Positions 7,178 through 15,637 of a stretch of DNA of 64,000 nt are shown here, one piece after another. The translations under genes and the position numbers were made by a program. The notes below the pieces were generated by a model. That model was not told the origin of the DNA. It did no database searches and was given only the letters and a program-made list of their open reading frames with translations. Positions within the stretch are counted from its first letter, which is position 1. Each line of letters opens with the position of its first letter. Where the stretch lies: assembly GCA_003566995.1 (NCBI GenBank), contig PXBG01000151.1, forward strand, positions 1-64,000. Reading direction: 5' to 3'. This DNA is from Syntrophobacteraceae bacterium. Lineage in GTDB: Bacteria > Desulfobacterota > Syntrophobacteria > Syntrophobacterales > Syntrophobacteraceae.

Positions 7178-10084
7178 TTATGGCCGGGCACCCTTCCCTT
7201 CTTCCTGAGGTCGACGTGCAAAGTAACGAATCATTGCGAACTCCACCCTTTCTTTGACCATGGATTTGAAGGCGGACTGCTTCCAGAAATCCACCAGCTG
7301 GGGCTTGAGACGAAAAATGCCGGATTCTCTGTCCAGGATAAAAAAATCCGTTGCCTGATTGCTGAGAAATTTCAGCGGCATGGTGTTCAGCTTGGTCACA
7401 ACTTTGCGCAATGGGAATTGGTGTGGATGGGGGGACCGCGCCAGCTCATCATAATCGTGCAACCGGTCGGGGTGGACCAGATAGTGGTTGAGAAACTCCC
7501 GGGCGATGTCTTCCACCTGCCATTCTGTCCCGGAAAGATGCAGCAGGGTTAGGAGGACCACCATTTTGTAAGATCTCGAGGGCTTGAGATCCATCTCGAT
7601 GTGCTTGAGGAACTCCTCTGCCGGGGTATCCAGGAGGGCCAGTTCCAATTCGTCCAAGCCTTCTTCGCAGTAGAGCCGCGTCCGCAGCCAGCTGCCGAAG
7701 TGTTTGATGAACACATAAGGATCCACATCATGGCTGTTTCCGATGAAATCGAGCAAGGAGGGCGACAAGCCGTCCAAATTTTCTTTTATTTCCAGATAAA
7801 GAGCTTTGAGCAACTCGTCCCTGGTCAGCTCTCCCTCGATGATTTTCCTGACCTCTTCATCCCAGATTCGCGTGACGTCCAGGTCCGCGTCCACATAACA
7901 GGCATCCGGAAAGGGGCTCATCTTCTTCCCGTCCCGTATATGCCTGGCAAAGTGGTCGCCCGACGTGTAGCCTCGCAGGGCAAGGGGGGCCACATGAGCT
8001 TTCCTGAAGTTGCCTACAAAATCAATGACCACCAGGTATTCTTTGCCTTCGCAGAGCCTTAGCCCCCGTCCCAACTGCTGAAGAAAGACGGTGAAGGACT
8101 GCGTGGGTCTGAGAAACAGCAAATGGGACAATTCAGGAATGTCGATGCCCTCGTTAAAAATATCCACCGTGCAGATAACCTGGAGTGGATCACGGTCAGC
8201 CTGCAGCCGCTGAATCACATTTTGCCTCGTGAACTCGGGATCTTCCCCCGATAAAGCCACAGCAGGGATGCCATGCAAATTGGTGAGGCGCTCGGCAGTA
8301 TAGCGGGCGTGGGAAACGGAACTGCAAAAAGCCAGTGCTTTCGTCTTGTTCCCCCAGGGCAGGAATTTTTTCAGGTTTGTGGCCACTATGCTCGTGCGGG
8401 TATCGTTTTCGAGGGCCAGGGAAAGCTCAGCCTCATCATAGGCCGTGCCCCTCCAGGTTATCTGGTCATAATCGGTCTCATCGTAAACGGCATAATACTG
8501 GAAAGGCGCCAGCCAGCCCTTGTTCACGGCTTCCAGGAGCCGAACCTCATAGGCAATGTTGTAGTCGCAGAAAGCCAAAATATCCCGGCCATCCATGCGT
8601 TCGGGGGTTGCCGTGAGACCCAGGAGAAAACGGGGGTTGAAATGGTCCAGCACCCTTCTGTAAGTGACTGCCTCACTGTGGTGAAACTCATCCACCACAA
8701 TATAGTCAAAAGCCCGGGGATCAAAGCGCAGTAGATGTTCCGGTCGGCTGAGCGTCTGAATCATGGCAAAAAGGGAAGCATTGGGAGAAACCTCGTTTTT
8801 CCCTCCTCCCAGAAGTTCCCCGAAGGACGAATCCACCATGACCTCTCGAAAGCTTTTCCATGCGTTGTGAAGAAGACTCTCCCTGTGGGCGATGAAAAGA
8901 AGTTTGGTGAAGCCGCTCTCCATGAAATCAAAAGCAGCCAGGAAAGTTTTCCCAACACCTGTTGCCGCAATGACAGACGCCCGGTCAACACCAGCCTCAC
9001 GAAACTCTGCGAGTCTTCCCAAAGCCTCTCTTTGTGCGGGATTGGGTAAAATCTTTTTTGCATAGCCCGGTTGATCATTGAACAAAGTCTGCCCCGAAAA
9101 AGCCGCCCCATCTCCGTGAGAGGAATAATCAAAAGAGGGCCCTTTGTTAAAACGTTTTTCGTAGGCTTGGAGGAATTCCTCAGTGACCTCAGTGGACATC
9201 TCTTCCCAGTATTTACGAAAAATCCCGAGAGCGCTCTCGAAAGGAGAAGACCCCTCAAAAGGCAGGTTGACCTCCCCCGACGAATAGTAGCTCCATTCGA
9301 TGTTCTTCCTGAAACCCGCTTCCGTGAAGTTCGCCGAACCGATGATGAGCGATCCGTTCCCATCAAAGTGCCGGAAAAGATAGATTTTGGGGTGAAAGTT
9401 GGGCGGTGACTGGTCCAAAGGAACTTCAGGGGGGTGAAACACTCTCACAAGAACGCCCGGGAGGACATTTTGAAGATGAGCAAGATGCTCTGGGCGGTTG
9501 ATGTTTCCCATGGTTGAAAGAAGCACATGGAGGCTGTTTCCCCTTTCCACAAAGTGAGAAAAATCGCGGATCAAAAGATTCAAAATGGCGGGAGAATAGA
9601 AAGCGGAGGCAATCCAGGCATCACGGCTGCGAGTGAGTTCTGATTTGATGAGCTGAAGAAGTCCGTCCGCCTCGATGGGACTGAAAACAAAACCGGGAGT
9701 GTCTCTTGTTGAAGATCGGGGATCGGCTGAACTTCCAACGGACTCGAGGAAGATGTTCCCGGAAAAACCGCCCCGCTCCCTTAAGCGATCATCCCGCGCA
9801 GCGAGAAGATCTTCGAAGCGATGGCCGCAAAGTTCCAGGGCCTTGAGCATCACTTCCAGCACATCTGACGATTCTTTCAGGACATCCTCTGATGTGCCCT
9901 GGTGCCAGGCCCTGAACAGTTCATGAGCCTCTTCAAGGATTTTGGAACCAACGGCTTTGTGAAGCTCCCCGTGCTCCAATTGCCGTGTCACGGGATTTTT
10001 TCCTTCATTTCTTATGATGTCGGGAATGCGGTCCCGGACTAGCTTGCGATGAGACAAGGTGGATGGCGGGCGTCGATCTGACAT
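7178..10084 (-). CDS. MazG-like / PLD nuclease / SF2 helicase fusion protein
   Basis: This 968-residue protein combines three recognisable modules. Residues about 10-110 resemble MazG or phosphoribosyl-ATP pyrophosphohydrolase enzymes (KLVRDRIP, then E51-E52-x-x-E55 and E71-x-x-D74, the four-helix metal motif). Residues about 135-320 form a phospholipase D-type nuclease domain (FHPKIYLF with H231 and K233, then GSANFTE). Residues about 345-720 are a superfamily 2 helicase: Walker A ATGVGKT (about 374-380), DEFHH in place of DEAD/H, LTATPER, and the C-terminal FNEGIDIPE and QQLGRGLR. The last 250 residues are unassigned. PLD-helicase fusions are known in DNA restriction and defence; a nucleotide pyrophosphohydrolase fused at the front is unusual. 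It starts three bases after the upstream methyltransferase gene, so both form an operon. Function is inferred only. Confidence 0.85.
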   Translation of the reverse strand: MSDRRPPSTLSHRKLVRDRIPDIIRNEGKNPVTRQLEHGELHKAVGSKILEEAHELFRAWHQGTSEDVLKESSDVLEVMLKALELCGHRFEDLLAARDDRLRERGGFSGNIFLESVGSSADPRSSTRDTPGFVFSPIEADGLLQLIKSELTRSRDAWIASAFYSPAILNLLIRDFSHFVERGNSLHVLLSTMGNINRPEHLAHLQNVLPGVLVRVFHPPEVPLDQSPPNFHPKIYLFRHFDGNGSLIIGSANFTEAGFRKNIEWSYYSSGEVNLPFEGSSPFESALGIFRKYWEEMSTEVTEEFLQAYEKRFNKGPSFDYSSHGDGAAFSGQTLFNDQPGYAKKILPNPAQREALGRLAEFREAGVDRASVIAATGVGKTFLAAFDFMESGFTKLLFIAHRESLLHNAWKSFREVMVDSSFGELLGGGKNEVSPNASLFAMIQTLSRPEHLLRFDPRAFDYIVVDEFHHSEAVTYRRVLDHFNPRFLLGLTATPERMDGRDILAFCDYNIAYEVRLLEAVNKGWLAPFQYYAVYDETDYDQITWRGTAYDEAELSLALENDTRTSIVATNLKKFLPWGNKTKALAFCSSVSHARYTAERLTNLHGIPAVALSGEDPEFTRQNVIQRLQADRDPLQVICTVDIFNEGIDIPELSHLLFLRPTQSFTVFLQQLGRGLRLCEGKEYLVVIDFVGNFRKAHVAPLALRGYTSGDHFARHIRDGKKMSPFPDACYVDADLDVTRIWDEEVRKIIEGELTRDELLKALYLEIKENLDGLSPSLLDFIGNSHDVDPYVFIKHFGSWLRTRLYCEEGLDELELALLDTPAEEFLKHIEMDLKPSRSYKMVVLLTLLHLSGTEWQVEDIAREFLNHYLVHPDRLHDYDELARSPHPHQFPLRKVVTKLNTMPLKFLSNQATDFFILDRESGIFRLKPQLVDFWKQSAFKSMVKERVEFAMIRYFARRPQEEGKGARP

Positions 10085-10087
10085 GAA

Positions 10088-10798
10088 TCACTCTGACGTT
10101 TTCAGGACATAGGTGAGCCAGACATCGCCATTTTTCAGAGACGAAGCCTGCCGAAAAAACTCCAACAGGCGGAGGCCGCAGGGTGAAAAAAGTCTTGAAA
10201 AGCTCTCATGGCGCCAGAGATAAAAGACCCTTCCGTCCCTGGCAACACGAACGCCGGATCCTTCTTTGAGAGTCAAAAGCACATGGCCACCGGGCCTTAC
10301 CGCTGCGAGCACATTGTGCAGCACTCCCTGAAGTCTATAGGGTGGAACATGGACCAGAGCACCCACCAGCAGAAGGGCATCCATGGAAAACCGGGAGAAG
10401 TCAAAAGTCTCAAAATCTCCCACGATGAGGGGTCGACCAGTCTTCTCTGCAGCTATGGCCGCAAGGCCGAAGGACCTCTCAAAACCCATCCCCTCATGAC
10501 CACGTTCTGTGAGCCATAGCAGGTCGCGCCCGGAACCACAACCCACATCCAGAATTTTTGATTTTTCGGGAATGCAATGGAACAGAGGTTTCAGAAAGGA
10601 GGAGGGATCAATGTGGAACGTTTGCTGGTGGTATTCTGAAAAGCTCTCAAGGTAAAAATCAAGCACAGACAGCATACCCCTTGTCCATTGAGCATGCCGC
10701 TCAAAAAGCAGGGTCAAATCTGAAGTTTCACAAACGCTCATGAAAAAAGCAATATCGGGGCAGGGAAAGATGGCGAGGGCCTTGAAAAGCCCAGCCAT
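10088..10798 (-). CDS. Class I SAM-dependent methyltransferase
   Basis: The 236-residue protein has a class I Rossmann-like methyltransferase core: motif I ILDVGCGSGRDLLWL (about 91-105), an acidic residue in GMGFERS, a post-I GDFETFDF, and HVLLTLKEG as motif post-III. No NPPY or other DNA-methylase catalytic motif is visible, so it looks more like the UbiE/tellurite-resistance small-molecule or macromolecule group than a restriction-type DNA methylase. The start ATG has AAAAGGGA close upstream. It is the first gene of a tight leftward pair with the helicase-nuclease fusion (three-base gap), which makes a joint function likely. The substrate cannot be told from sequence. Confidence 0.8.
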   Translation of the reverse strand: MAGLFKALAIFPCPDIAFFMSVCETSDLTLLFERHAQWTRGMLSVLDFYLESFSEYHQQTFHIDPSSFLKPLFHCIPEKSKILDVGCGSGRDLLWLTERGHEGMGFERSFGLAAIAAEKTGRPLIVGDFETFDFSRFSMDALLLVGALVHVPPYRLQGVLHNVLAAVRPGGHVLLTLKEGSGVRVARDGRVFYLWRHESFSRLFSPCGLRLLEFFRQASSLKNGDVWLTYVLKTSE

Positions 10799-10920
10799 TC
10801 CCTTTTCCCTCGAATATTGAGTGAATCAATGCATCGTCTATCACAAAACCTGAGAAACCGGCAAAAGCGAGTGCCCGTTATGCGGACTTTGCAGGAAGCT
10901 ATATCAAGCCCGGCCTTCGT

Positions 10921-11055
10921 TCATCTCATCAAACCCAGAACACCGATGATGATCAGGTAAATGGCAATGACATAGTTCAAAAGCCTCGGCATCACAAGGA
11001 TCAGGATTCCCGCCACAAGGGCAATGATGGATTGCATTTGATAGTCAAACGTCAT
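10921..11055 (-). CDS. DUF3096-type 44-residue membrane protein, copy 1
   Basis: The frame encodes 44 residues, almost all hydrophobic, with two short membrane stretches around the conserved MPRLLNYVIAIYLI. This matches the tiny DUF3096 family. The ATG is preceded at seven bases by AAGGAGG, a very strong ribosome binding site, which argues that it is a real gene despite its size. A close paralogue lies at 12595-12729. Function of the family is unknown; neighbours suggest an envelope stress role, which is inference. Confidence 0.82.
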   Translation of the reverse strand: MTFDYQMQSIIALVAGILILVMPRLLNYVIAIYLIIIGVLGLMR

Positions 11056-11155
11056 TCAAGGCCTCCTTTCCCATGCCCGGCTACTCCCGGTGGCTTCCTG
11101 CTTTGCACGCAGGCTGGCAGCTCGATCCGTTTCTTCACTTTTTAGGTTCTTCTGT

Positions 11156-11452
11156 TCACTTGTTTCCAAACCTGGACTTCATGGACTCAATCTTCTCCTT
11201 CAGGGATTCCCACGAGGATTCGGCACCCAGCTTGAGATTTTCCCAGGTGGATTCACTGGCTTCCCGTATCTCGATGAGCTTGTTCTCCAGATTATTGCGT
11301 TTTTCACGCAAACTTTCTATTTCTTCATTATATTCAGCTTCTTTTTCCGATTTTACTTCTTTGGCCTTTGCCGACAGCTTGTCGATCTCTGCATTCAACT
11401 CTTCGATTTTTGCCTTCAATTTTTCAACATATGCATCTTTTTTCTCAGACAT
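11156..11452 (-). CDS. Small charged coiled-coil protein
   Basis: From the ATG at 11452 the frame gives 98 residues, lacking any membrane segment and dominated by Lys, Glu and Leu in heptad-like spacing (VEKLKAKIEELNAEIDKL onwards), so a long coiled coil is predicted across nearly the full length. It resembles the small coiled-coil proteins often encoded beside CsbD/YtxH-type stress genes. AAGGAG six bases before ATG supports this start instead of an upstream in-frame start. It lies between a DUF3096 gene and a PRC-barrel gene in the same orientation. Precise function is not recognised. Confidence 0.75.
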   Translation of the reverse strand: MSEKKDAYVEKLKAKIEELNAEIDKLSAKAKEVKSEKEAEYNEEIESLREKRNNLENKLIEIREASESTWENLKLGAESSWESLKEKIESMKSRFGNK

Positions 11453-11711
11453 AGTGACTCCTTGGAATAAAAGGTTCGAGGTGATGAAATGGGATGACCC
11501 TCTCAAGGGCTCCCATTTCCGGCTGACATCAAATTTTTGCATCAGACAGTTTTGGTCATGATTGTTTTCTTGGTGGATTGGCTGCGTGGTCCATGATTTC
11601 CCAGTCAAATGCTTTCCAAAGCACATGACCTGCCCGCAATACTTGTCTGAAAGCTGCAGACCCGCCTGTCCTCCCCGGTCAATCCATCAGATTTGCCATG
11701 GAGAAGACCGG

Positions 11712-12173
11712 CTAATATCTCCTGACGGGGGCAGGGGTCGGCTGGAGCTCAAACTCAGGGGCGGCTTCAATAGCCTCCCTCGTTACCTCGGGCAAAACCA
11801 CAAAAAAGTCATCGGCATCTTCCATGTCCACAAATTCCACAGCTTGCATGCTCACAGCGACCGCCCGGGTAGCGATTCCCAGAAAACCACCCACATCGAC
11901 GATCACAGCAGAAACCTGACCTTCACGCGTGAGGACACAATCGGAGATATCCCCGACACTTTCCCACCCGTCAGGAAGAGCGGCCGCGCTCTCGGGCACT
12001 CTTTCATTTTCAGTGACATAAAGGGGCTTGTCCATTAGACTCGATGCCAGAAAGTCTCCTCTTTCTTTGTAGGAATAGAACTTGGAATCTTTGTTCTCCT
12101 GGTCGTTCTTTTCCGCGAACACAGGGGCCACCACCAGCATTCCCATGACCAAACCCAGCAACAAACGTTTCAT
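11712..12173 (-). CDS. Exported PRC-barrel domain protein, copy 1
   Basis: The 153-residue product begins with a signal peptide (MKRLLLGLVMGMLVVAPVFA, cleavage probably after AFA-like VFA-E), then a PRC-barrel-like domain: KPLYVTENERV, GDISDCVLTREGQVSAVIVD, VGGFLGI, and VAVSMQAVEF. PRC barrels occur in periplasmic stress proteins and ribosome-maturation factors; here the export signal points to the periplasm. AAGGAGAAAGAGGG precedes the ATG. A paralogue with about two-thirds similar residues is at 13593-14075. Unlike the paralogue, this copy keeps a C-terminal extension ending PTPAPVRRY. Probably driven from the promoter near 12414-12443. Confidence 0.85.
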   Translation of the reverse strand: MKRLLLGLVMGMLVVAPVFAEKNDQENKDSKFYSYKERGDFLASSLMDKPLYVTENERVPESAAALPDGWESVGDISDCVLTREGQVSAVIVDVGGFLGIATRAVAVSMQAVEFVDMEDADDFFVVLPEVTREAIEAAPEFELQPTPAPVRRY

Positions 12174-12413
12174 CCCTCTTTCTCCTTGTACAAATCCATG
12201 TGAACGATGCACACCCAAGCTTGCTCATTTCTCGTGCGACGGAGCAAAACGGGTGCAGCCTCAATGACGCCAGGGGGCTTTTGTAAATTTTTAAAAGAAC
12301 GTCTTTTGCTGTTTATCTGCGCGACCGCATGCTGGAATTGTCACCTGAGTAAAGTGAAAATGAGTGATGAAACGGCTATCGAAGATAGTTTGAGGAATTC
12401 CAAAAAACCATGA

Positions 12414-12443
12414 GCAATGTGGTGACAATAATTACCGGATGAA
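12414..12443 (-). promoter_or_regulatory. putative sigma-70-type promoter upstream of PRC-barrel copy 1
   Basis: On the minus strand TTGACA is followed after 17 bases by TATTGT. The same TTGACAAT-containing block recurs near 14310 and 14712, each time upstream of a small leftward gene, which supports a conserved promoter module. It lies about 240 bases before the PRC-barrel ATG. Confidence 0.5.
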
Positions 12444-12594
12444 ACATTGTCAAGAAGGCGCTCAAAACAACGAAGCCGGGGGAGCGGAAGTGGAAGTTTG
12501 CGCTCCCGGCACCGAAAGAACCAGGCAGGAACTGACTGATTGCTGGATTCTTCCAATACGGAAGCACGGTCGCTGCCATGCGCCCGGTTCTGGT

Positions 12595-12729
12595 TCACCG
12601 AACCAGACCAAGAATACCGATCAGGATGAGATAGATGGCAATGATGTAATTCAAAAGCCTTGGCATCAGAAGGATCAAAATGCCCGCCACGAGGGCGATC
12701 AGAGGTTGCATCGCAATGTGAAATGTCAT
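12595..12729 (-). CDS. DUF3096-type 44-residue membrane protein, copy 2
   Basis: This 44-residue, two-helix protein is a clear paralogue of the product of 10921-11055: both begin MTF, share ALVAGILIL and MPRLLNY, and have equal length. Most DNA differences are at third codon positions, as expected for a maintained protein. GGAGGCTCGGT lies just upstream of its ATG. Together with the similarly spaced PRC-barrel copies it shows that this part of the chromosome arose by tandem segmental duplication. Family function is unknown. Confidence 0.82.
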   Translation of the reverse strand: MTFHIAMQPLIALVAGILILLMPRLLNYIIAIYLILIGILGLVR

Positions 12730-12882
12730 ACCGAGCCTCCTTTTGTCAGATTCGCGTTTTCATGAAGCCATCATAAGGGTCCATGGACCTGGCAAGCAGA
12801 TGAACGCGTTTCAGCGTTTGCTGAAGAGCTCGCTTCAAGAGCCTGGAGAACATGAAGGAGCATTTTGCCCTGTTCCATTGTG

Positions 12883-13137
12883 TCAGTTGTAAATGATCGA
12901 TCCTCTGCGGATCTGCTCTTTCCGGGTCTCATATTCCTCCTGAGTGATGAGACCTTCCTCGTATTCCTGCTCCAGTCTGTCCATCTGCTGCTTGGCCCGC
13001 AGTTCGTAGGCGGCTCCCGTGCCCACCACGCCTGCGCCCGCGCCACCCAGAAACCTTGGACCGCAGCCCAGTTGCGTGAACGCAAACCCAGCCACAAAGG
13101 CAATGACCAATAACATGCGGATAACTTTTTTCATCAC
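12883..13137 (-). CDS. Small exported SHOCT-domain protein, possible lipoprotein
   Basis: The 84-residue product has an N-terminal hydrophobic export signal ending FTQLGC, which resembles a lipobox but lacks the usual Leu/Val at -3, then a Gly-rich linker (GGAGAGVVGTGAAY), then a C-terminal helix pair typical of SHOCT domains (RLEQEYEEGLITQEEYETRKEQI). SHOCT domains are short oligomerisation or tethering modules, commonly at the ends of stress-related membrane proteins. GAGTGAGTG is near the start and either of two adjacent Met codons may be used. It occupies the slot that the coiled-coil gene holds in the neighbouring duplicated block. Confidence 0.78.
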   Translation of the reverse strand: MMKKVIRMLLVIAFVAGFAFTQLGCGPRFLGGAGAGVVGTGAAYELRAKQQMDRLEQEYEEGLITQEEYETRKEQIRRGSIIYN

Positions 13138-13367
13138 TCACTCCTTTTCCTTTGCTTGTTGGTTTTAAAATCCCCACCATATCCATGGGACACTCTGCGG
13201 GACACTCTGCGGGCCCTTATTGACCGGGTTCGTTCCCCGTTGCCAAATCAGGGGGGAGTTCCCTGTGGTCGATTTTCTCACCCTCCCCACCTGGAAACCC
13301 CGCGAATCCGAGAACGGAAAGGGCGCTGCGCTTGAAGGTCAAATGAAAGAAAAATGAAGAGCCAGAA

Positions 13368-13520
13368 TCAATTGTCCGTGCACAGAATCTTTTTGACAAA
13401 CACCATTGGAGACAGGCATTCCTGCAGGCACTGCAAACCCCATGGCCTGCTCAAAGCTCATGTCCACCGGTTCCAAATTCTTACGGGGAACCATCACCAT
13501 ATGGCCACCCACCCGGCCTG
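13368..13520 (-). pseudogene. 3' fragment of a DUF502 gene
   Basis: About 150 bases match the 3' end of the intact DUF502 gene at 15002-15637 in the same orientation, including the shared stretch encoding MVPR-NLEPVDMSF-QAM-FAV. The frame stays open through this stretch and ends at a TGA at the equivalent position, but the 5' three-quarters of the gene is gone. It is a relic of the duplication that built this region. Confidence 0.8.
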
Positions 13521-13592
13521 CCCGGTCACTCCATCGAAATCAAAGCTGCCATGAAAAAAGACCGCCCATTACCTCCTGAGGGGAAAAAGCGC

Positions 13593-14075
13593 CTACTGGA
13601 GCTCCAATTCAGGAGCGGCTTCAAGAGCGTCCCTCGTCATCCCGGGAAAAACCACAAAAAAATCGTGAGGATATTCCCTTTCCGGCAATCCCACCATGTC
13701 CGGCAATTCCACCATGCCCACGAATTCCACAGCTTGCATGCTCACAGCGACCGTCCGGCTACCGATTCCCAGAAAACCGCCCACGTCCACCAGCACAGCA
13801 ATGACCTTTCCGTCCCGCGTGACGATACAATCGGAAATGTCCCCAACATTTTCCCAGTCGTCAGGAAGCTCGGCCGGACTCTCTGGAACCCTCTCGGGCA
13901 CTCTTTCCTTTTCAGTGACATAAAGGGGCTTGCCCACTAAATCCGATGCGAGAAAGTTTCCCCTCTCCTTGGACTGCAAGAACTTGAGACCTTTGTTCTC
14001 CTCGCCATTCTTTTCCGCAAACACAGGAGCCACCACCAGCACTCCCAACACCAAAGACAGCAGCAGTCGTTTCAT
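13593..14075 (-). CDS. Exported PRC-barrel domain protein, copy 2
   Basis: The 160-residue protein is a paralogue of 11712-12173: signal peptide MKRLLLSLVLGVLVVAPVFA, then KPLYVTEKERV, GDISDCIVTRDGKVIAVLVD, VGGFLGIGSR and TVAVSMQAVEF. It differs by an insertion (VERVPES-type repeat of the ERVPE unit) and by a longer acidic-hydrophobic loop VELPDMVGLPE. A TAG created after LELQ removes the nine-residue tail present in copy 1; sequence similarity continues past this stop. GGAGAGGGAG precedes the ATG. Predicted periplasmic; function unknown. Confidence 0.85.
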   Translation of the reverse strand: MKRLLLSLVLGVLVVAPVFAEKNGEENKGLKFLQSKERGNFLASDLVGKPLYVTEKERVPERVPESPAELPDDWENVGDISDCIVTRDGKVIAVLVDVGGFLGIGSRTVAVSMQAVEFVGMVELPDMVGLPEREYPHDFFVVFPGMTRDALEAAPELELQ

Positions 14076-14360
14076 CACTCCCTCTCCTTGTATGAGGTTA
14101 TTGTCAGGGATACGCCACAACACAGCACATGAATCCTCATGCCATGGAGCAAAGGGGGTACAGCCGCAGTGGCGCCAATAGCAGGTTTTTTTGCAAACCA
14201 TCCTCTCCTGATGGTTATCCACGTGATCTCATACGGGAACTGTCGAATGGAAAAGGGAAAAATCTGAGAAACTCAACAAAACATCAGCAGTGCGTTATCC
14301 CGCTTGGCAGAGAGAACATTGTCAGAAAGACGCCCAAGATGAGGAAGCCAAGGGAAGAAA

Positions 14361-14570
14361 TCACCTTTTGCGCCCAAAAACAACGAGAAGCAATCCTGCC
14401 ACCGCAGCGGCGCCGCCAGCGACAAAGTACCTGATGGTTTCATCGGTGTATCGGCCAGTCAAGGTTTCGTGCGCCTCTTCCACAATGGAGTCGGTGGCCT
14501 GCCAGCCAAAAAATAGCAGAACAATGCCCGCAAACAGCAGCACGATGCCCAATATGCGTATGGGTGCCAT
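14361..14570 (-). CDS. DUF3185 family small membrane protein
   Basis: This 69-residue protein has two membrane helices separated by a polar stretch: ILGIVLLFAGIVLLFFGW, then QATDSIVEE...TGRYTDET, then AGGAAAVAGLLLVVFG and a basic tail. This layout and the ATDS motif fit the DUF3185 family. A GGAGTATC ribosome binding site precedes the ATG. It lies among other small envelope-type genes; a decayed second copy is at 14859-14936. A promoter-like TTGACA block at about 14712-14740 lies upstream. Function is unknown. Confidence 0.83.
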   Translation of the reverse strand: MAPIRILGIVLLFAGIVLLFFGWQATDSIVEEAHETLTGRYTDETIRYFVAGGAAAVAGLLLVVFGRKR

Positions 14571-14858
14571 GATGATACTCCTGTTCCCTGGTTACTCACC
14601 GGATCGCATGCTGGGAATCCGGATGGAAATGGAAGAAAAAAATGGATGAGCGATAAACTTCAAGGACTTAAAAAAGCGCTTGTTTATAATTGAAAACTAA
14701 TTCCCAGGGAAAATATTGTCAAGAAGGCGGCCAAAGACAAGAAGGGGGGGAGCGGGAATGAAAAATTGTGCTCCCGCACGAAAAGCACGGCCTTGGACAT
14801 AAAGGCTTCATCCGCCAGTCCTCGAACACACCTCACTGACACCAGCGCTACGAAGGAA

Positions 14859-14936
14859 TCATCTTCTGCGCCTAAAAAAAACAAGAGGCGGTGCTGCTGC
14901 CACAGCAGCACCGCCTCCGGCAAAGTAAATGGTCTC
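14859..14936 (-). pseudogene. 3' fragment of a DUF3185 gene
   Basis: Twenty-six codons in the minus frame give ETIYFAGGGAAVAAAPPLVF followed by a basic tail and TGA, clearly matching the end of the intact DUF3185 protein (ETIRYFVAGGAAAVAGLLLV, basic tail, TGA). The rest of the gene is absent. Confidence 0.75.
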
Positions 14937-15001
14937 AGCAGAACATCAGAAGAACATGGAGTGAAGAGCAGAGGGTTGAATGAATGAAAGAGGAGCCGGA
15001 A

Positions 15002-15637
15002 TCAGTTGTCCGGGGACAGGGGCTTTTTGTTGAATACCTTGGAGGCGGACATTCCCGCAGTCACCGCAAACCGCATGGCCTGATCGAAGCTCATGTCCAC
15101 CGGTTCCAGGTTTTCACGGGGCACCATCACGGTGTAGCCACCCACCTGGTAGCTCATGGGCAGGTAAACCGCCACTTCATCGGGTCCAGCGATACCGGCG
15201 GGCAATGACTCGAAATCCTCCCGCGTGATCATACCCACCAGGCGTGTCCGCACATCTCCCAGGTAAAAGGTGATCATGACCACCTGTTTGCCCCTGCTGG
15301 CAGTGCTGCTGGTGAAAAAGTGCATGAGGTCCTGGACGGCACCGTACATGATTTTCACCAGGGGGATGCGGTGCATTATGGATTCACCCCAGTCAAAGAG
15401 CTTGCGCACCACCCAGGCGTTGAGCATCACGCCCACCATGAAAATCCCCACCACACCGAAAATGATACCCAGGCCGGGGAAGTAGAAGGGAAGGATCCTG
15501 TCCAGAATCCCGCCCAGAACGGCCTCGGCCAGGCCAGCCAGCCAGTAGATCAGGTAGAGGGTCACCACAATGGGCAAAACGGCGGCCAATCCCTTGAAAA
15601 AGGTAGCACCCAAACTGCGCACATTGGTTTCGGTCAT
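15002..15637 (-). CDS. DUF502 family membrane protein
   Basis: From the ATG at 15637 the protein has 211 residues. The first 90 hold two membrane helices (FFKGLAAVLPIVVTLYLIYW and GLGIIFGVVGIFMVGVML), then the family signature RIPLVKIMYGAVQDLMHFF, followed by a soluble part with GKQVVMITFYLGDVRTRLVG and TREDFESLPAG, and the terminal SMSYQVGGYTVMVPRENLEPVDMS-type block. This is the DUF502 layout. GAGGA lies eight bases upstream of the chosen start. The upstream in-frame extension of 23 residues lacks conservation features. Function is unknown; it ends a group of small envelope genes, one of which is a fragment of this gene's own copy. Confidence 0.9.
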   Translation of the reverse strand: MTETNVRSLGATFFKGLAAVLPIVVTLYLIYWLAGLAEAVLGGILDRILPFYFPGLGIIFGVVGIFMVGVMLNAWVVRKLFDWGESIMHRIPLVKIMYGAVQDLMHFFTSSTASRGKQVVMITFYLGDVRTRLVGMITREDFESLPAGIAGPDEVAVYLPMSYQVGGYTVMVPRENLEPVDMSFDQAMRFAVTAGMSASKVFNKKPLSPDN

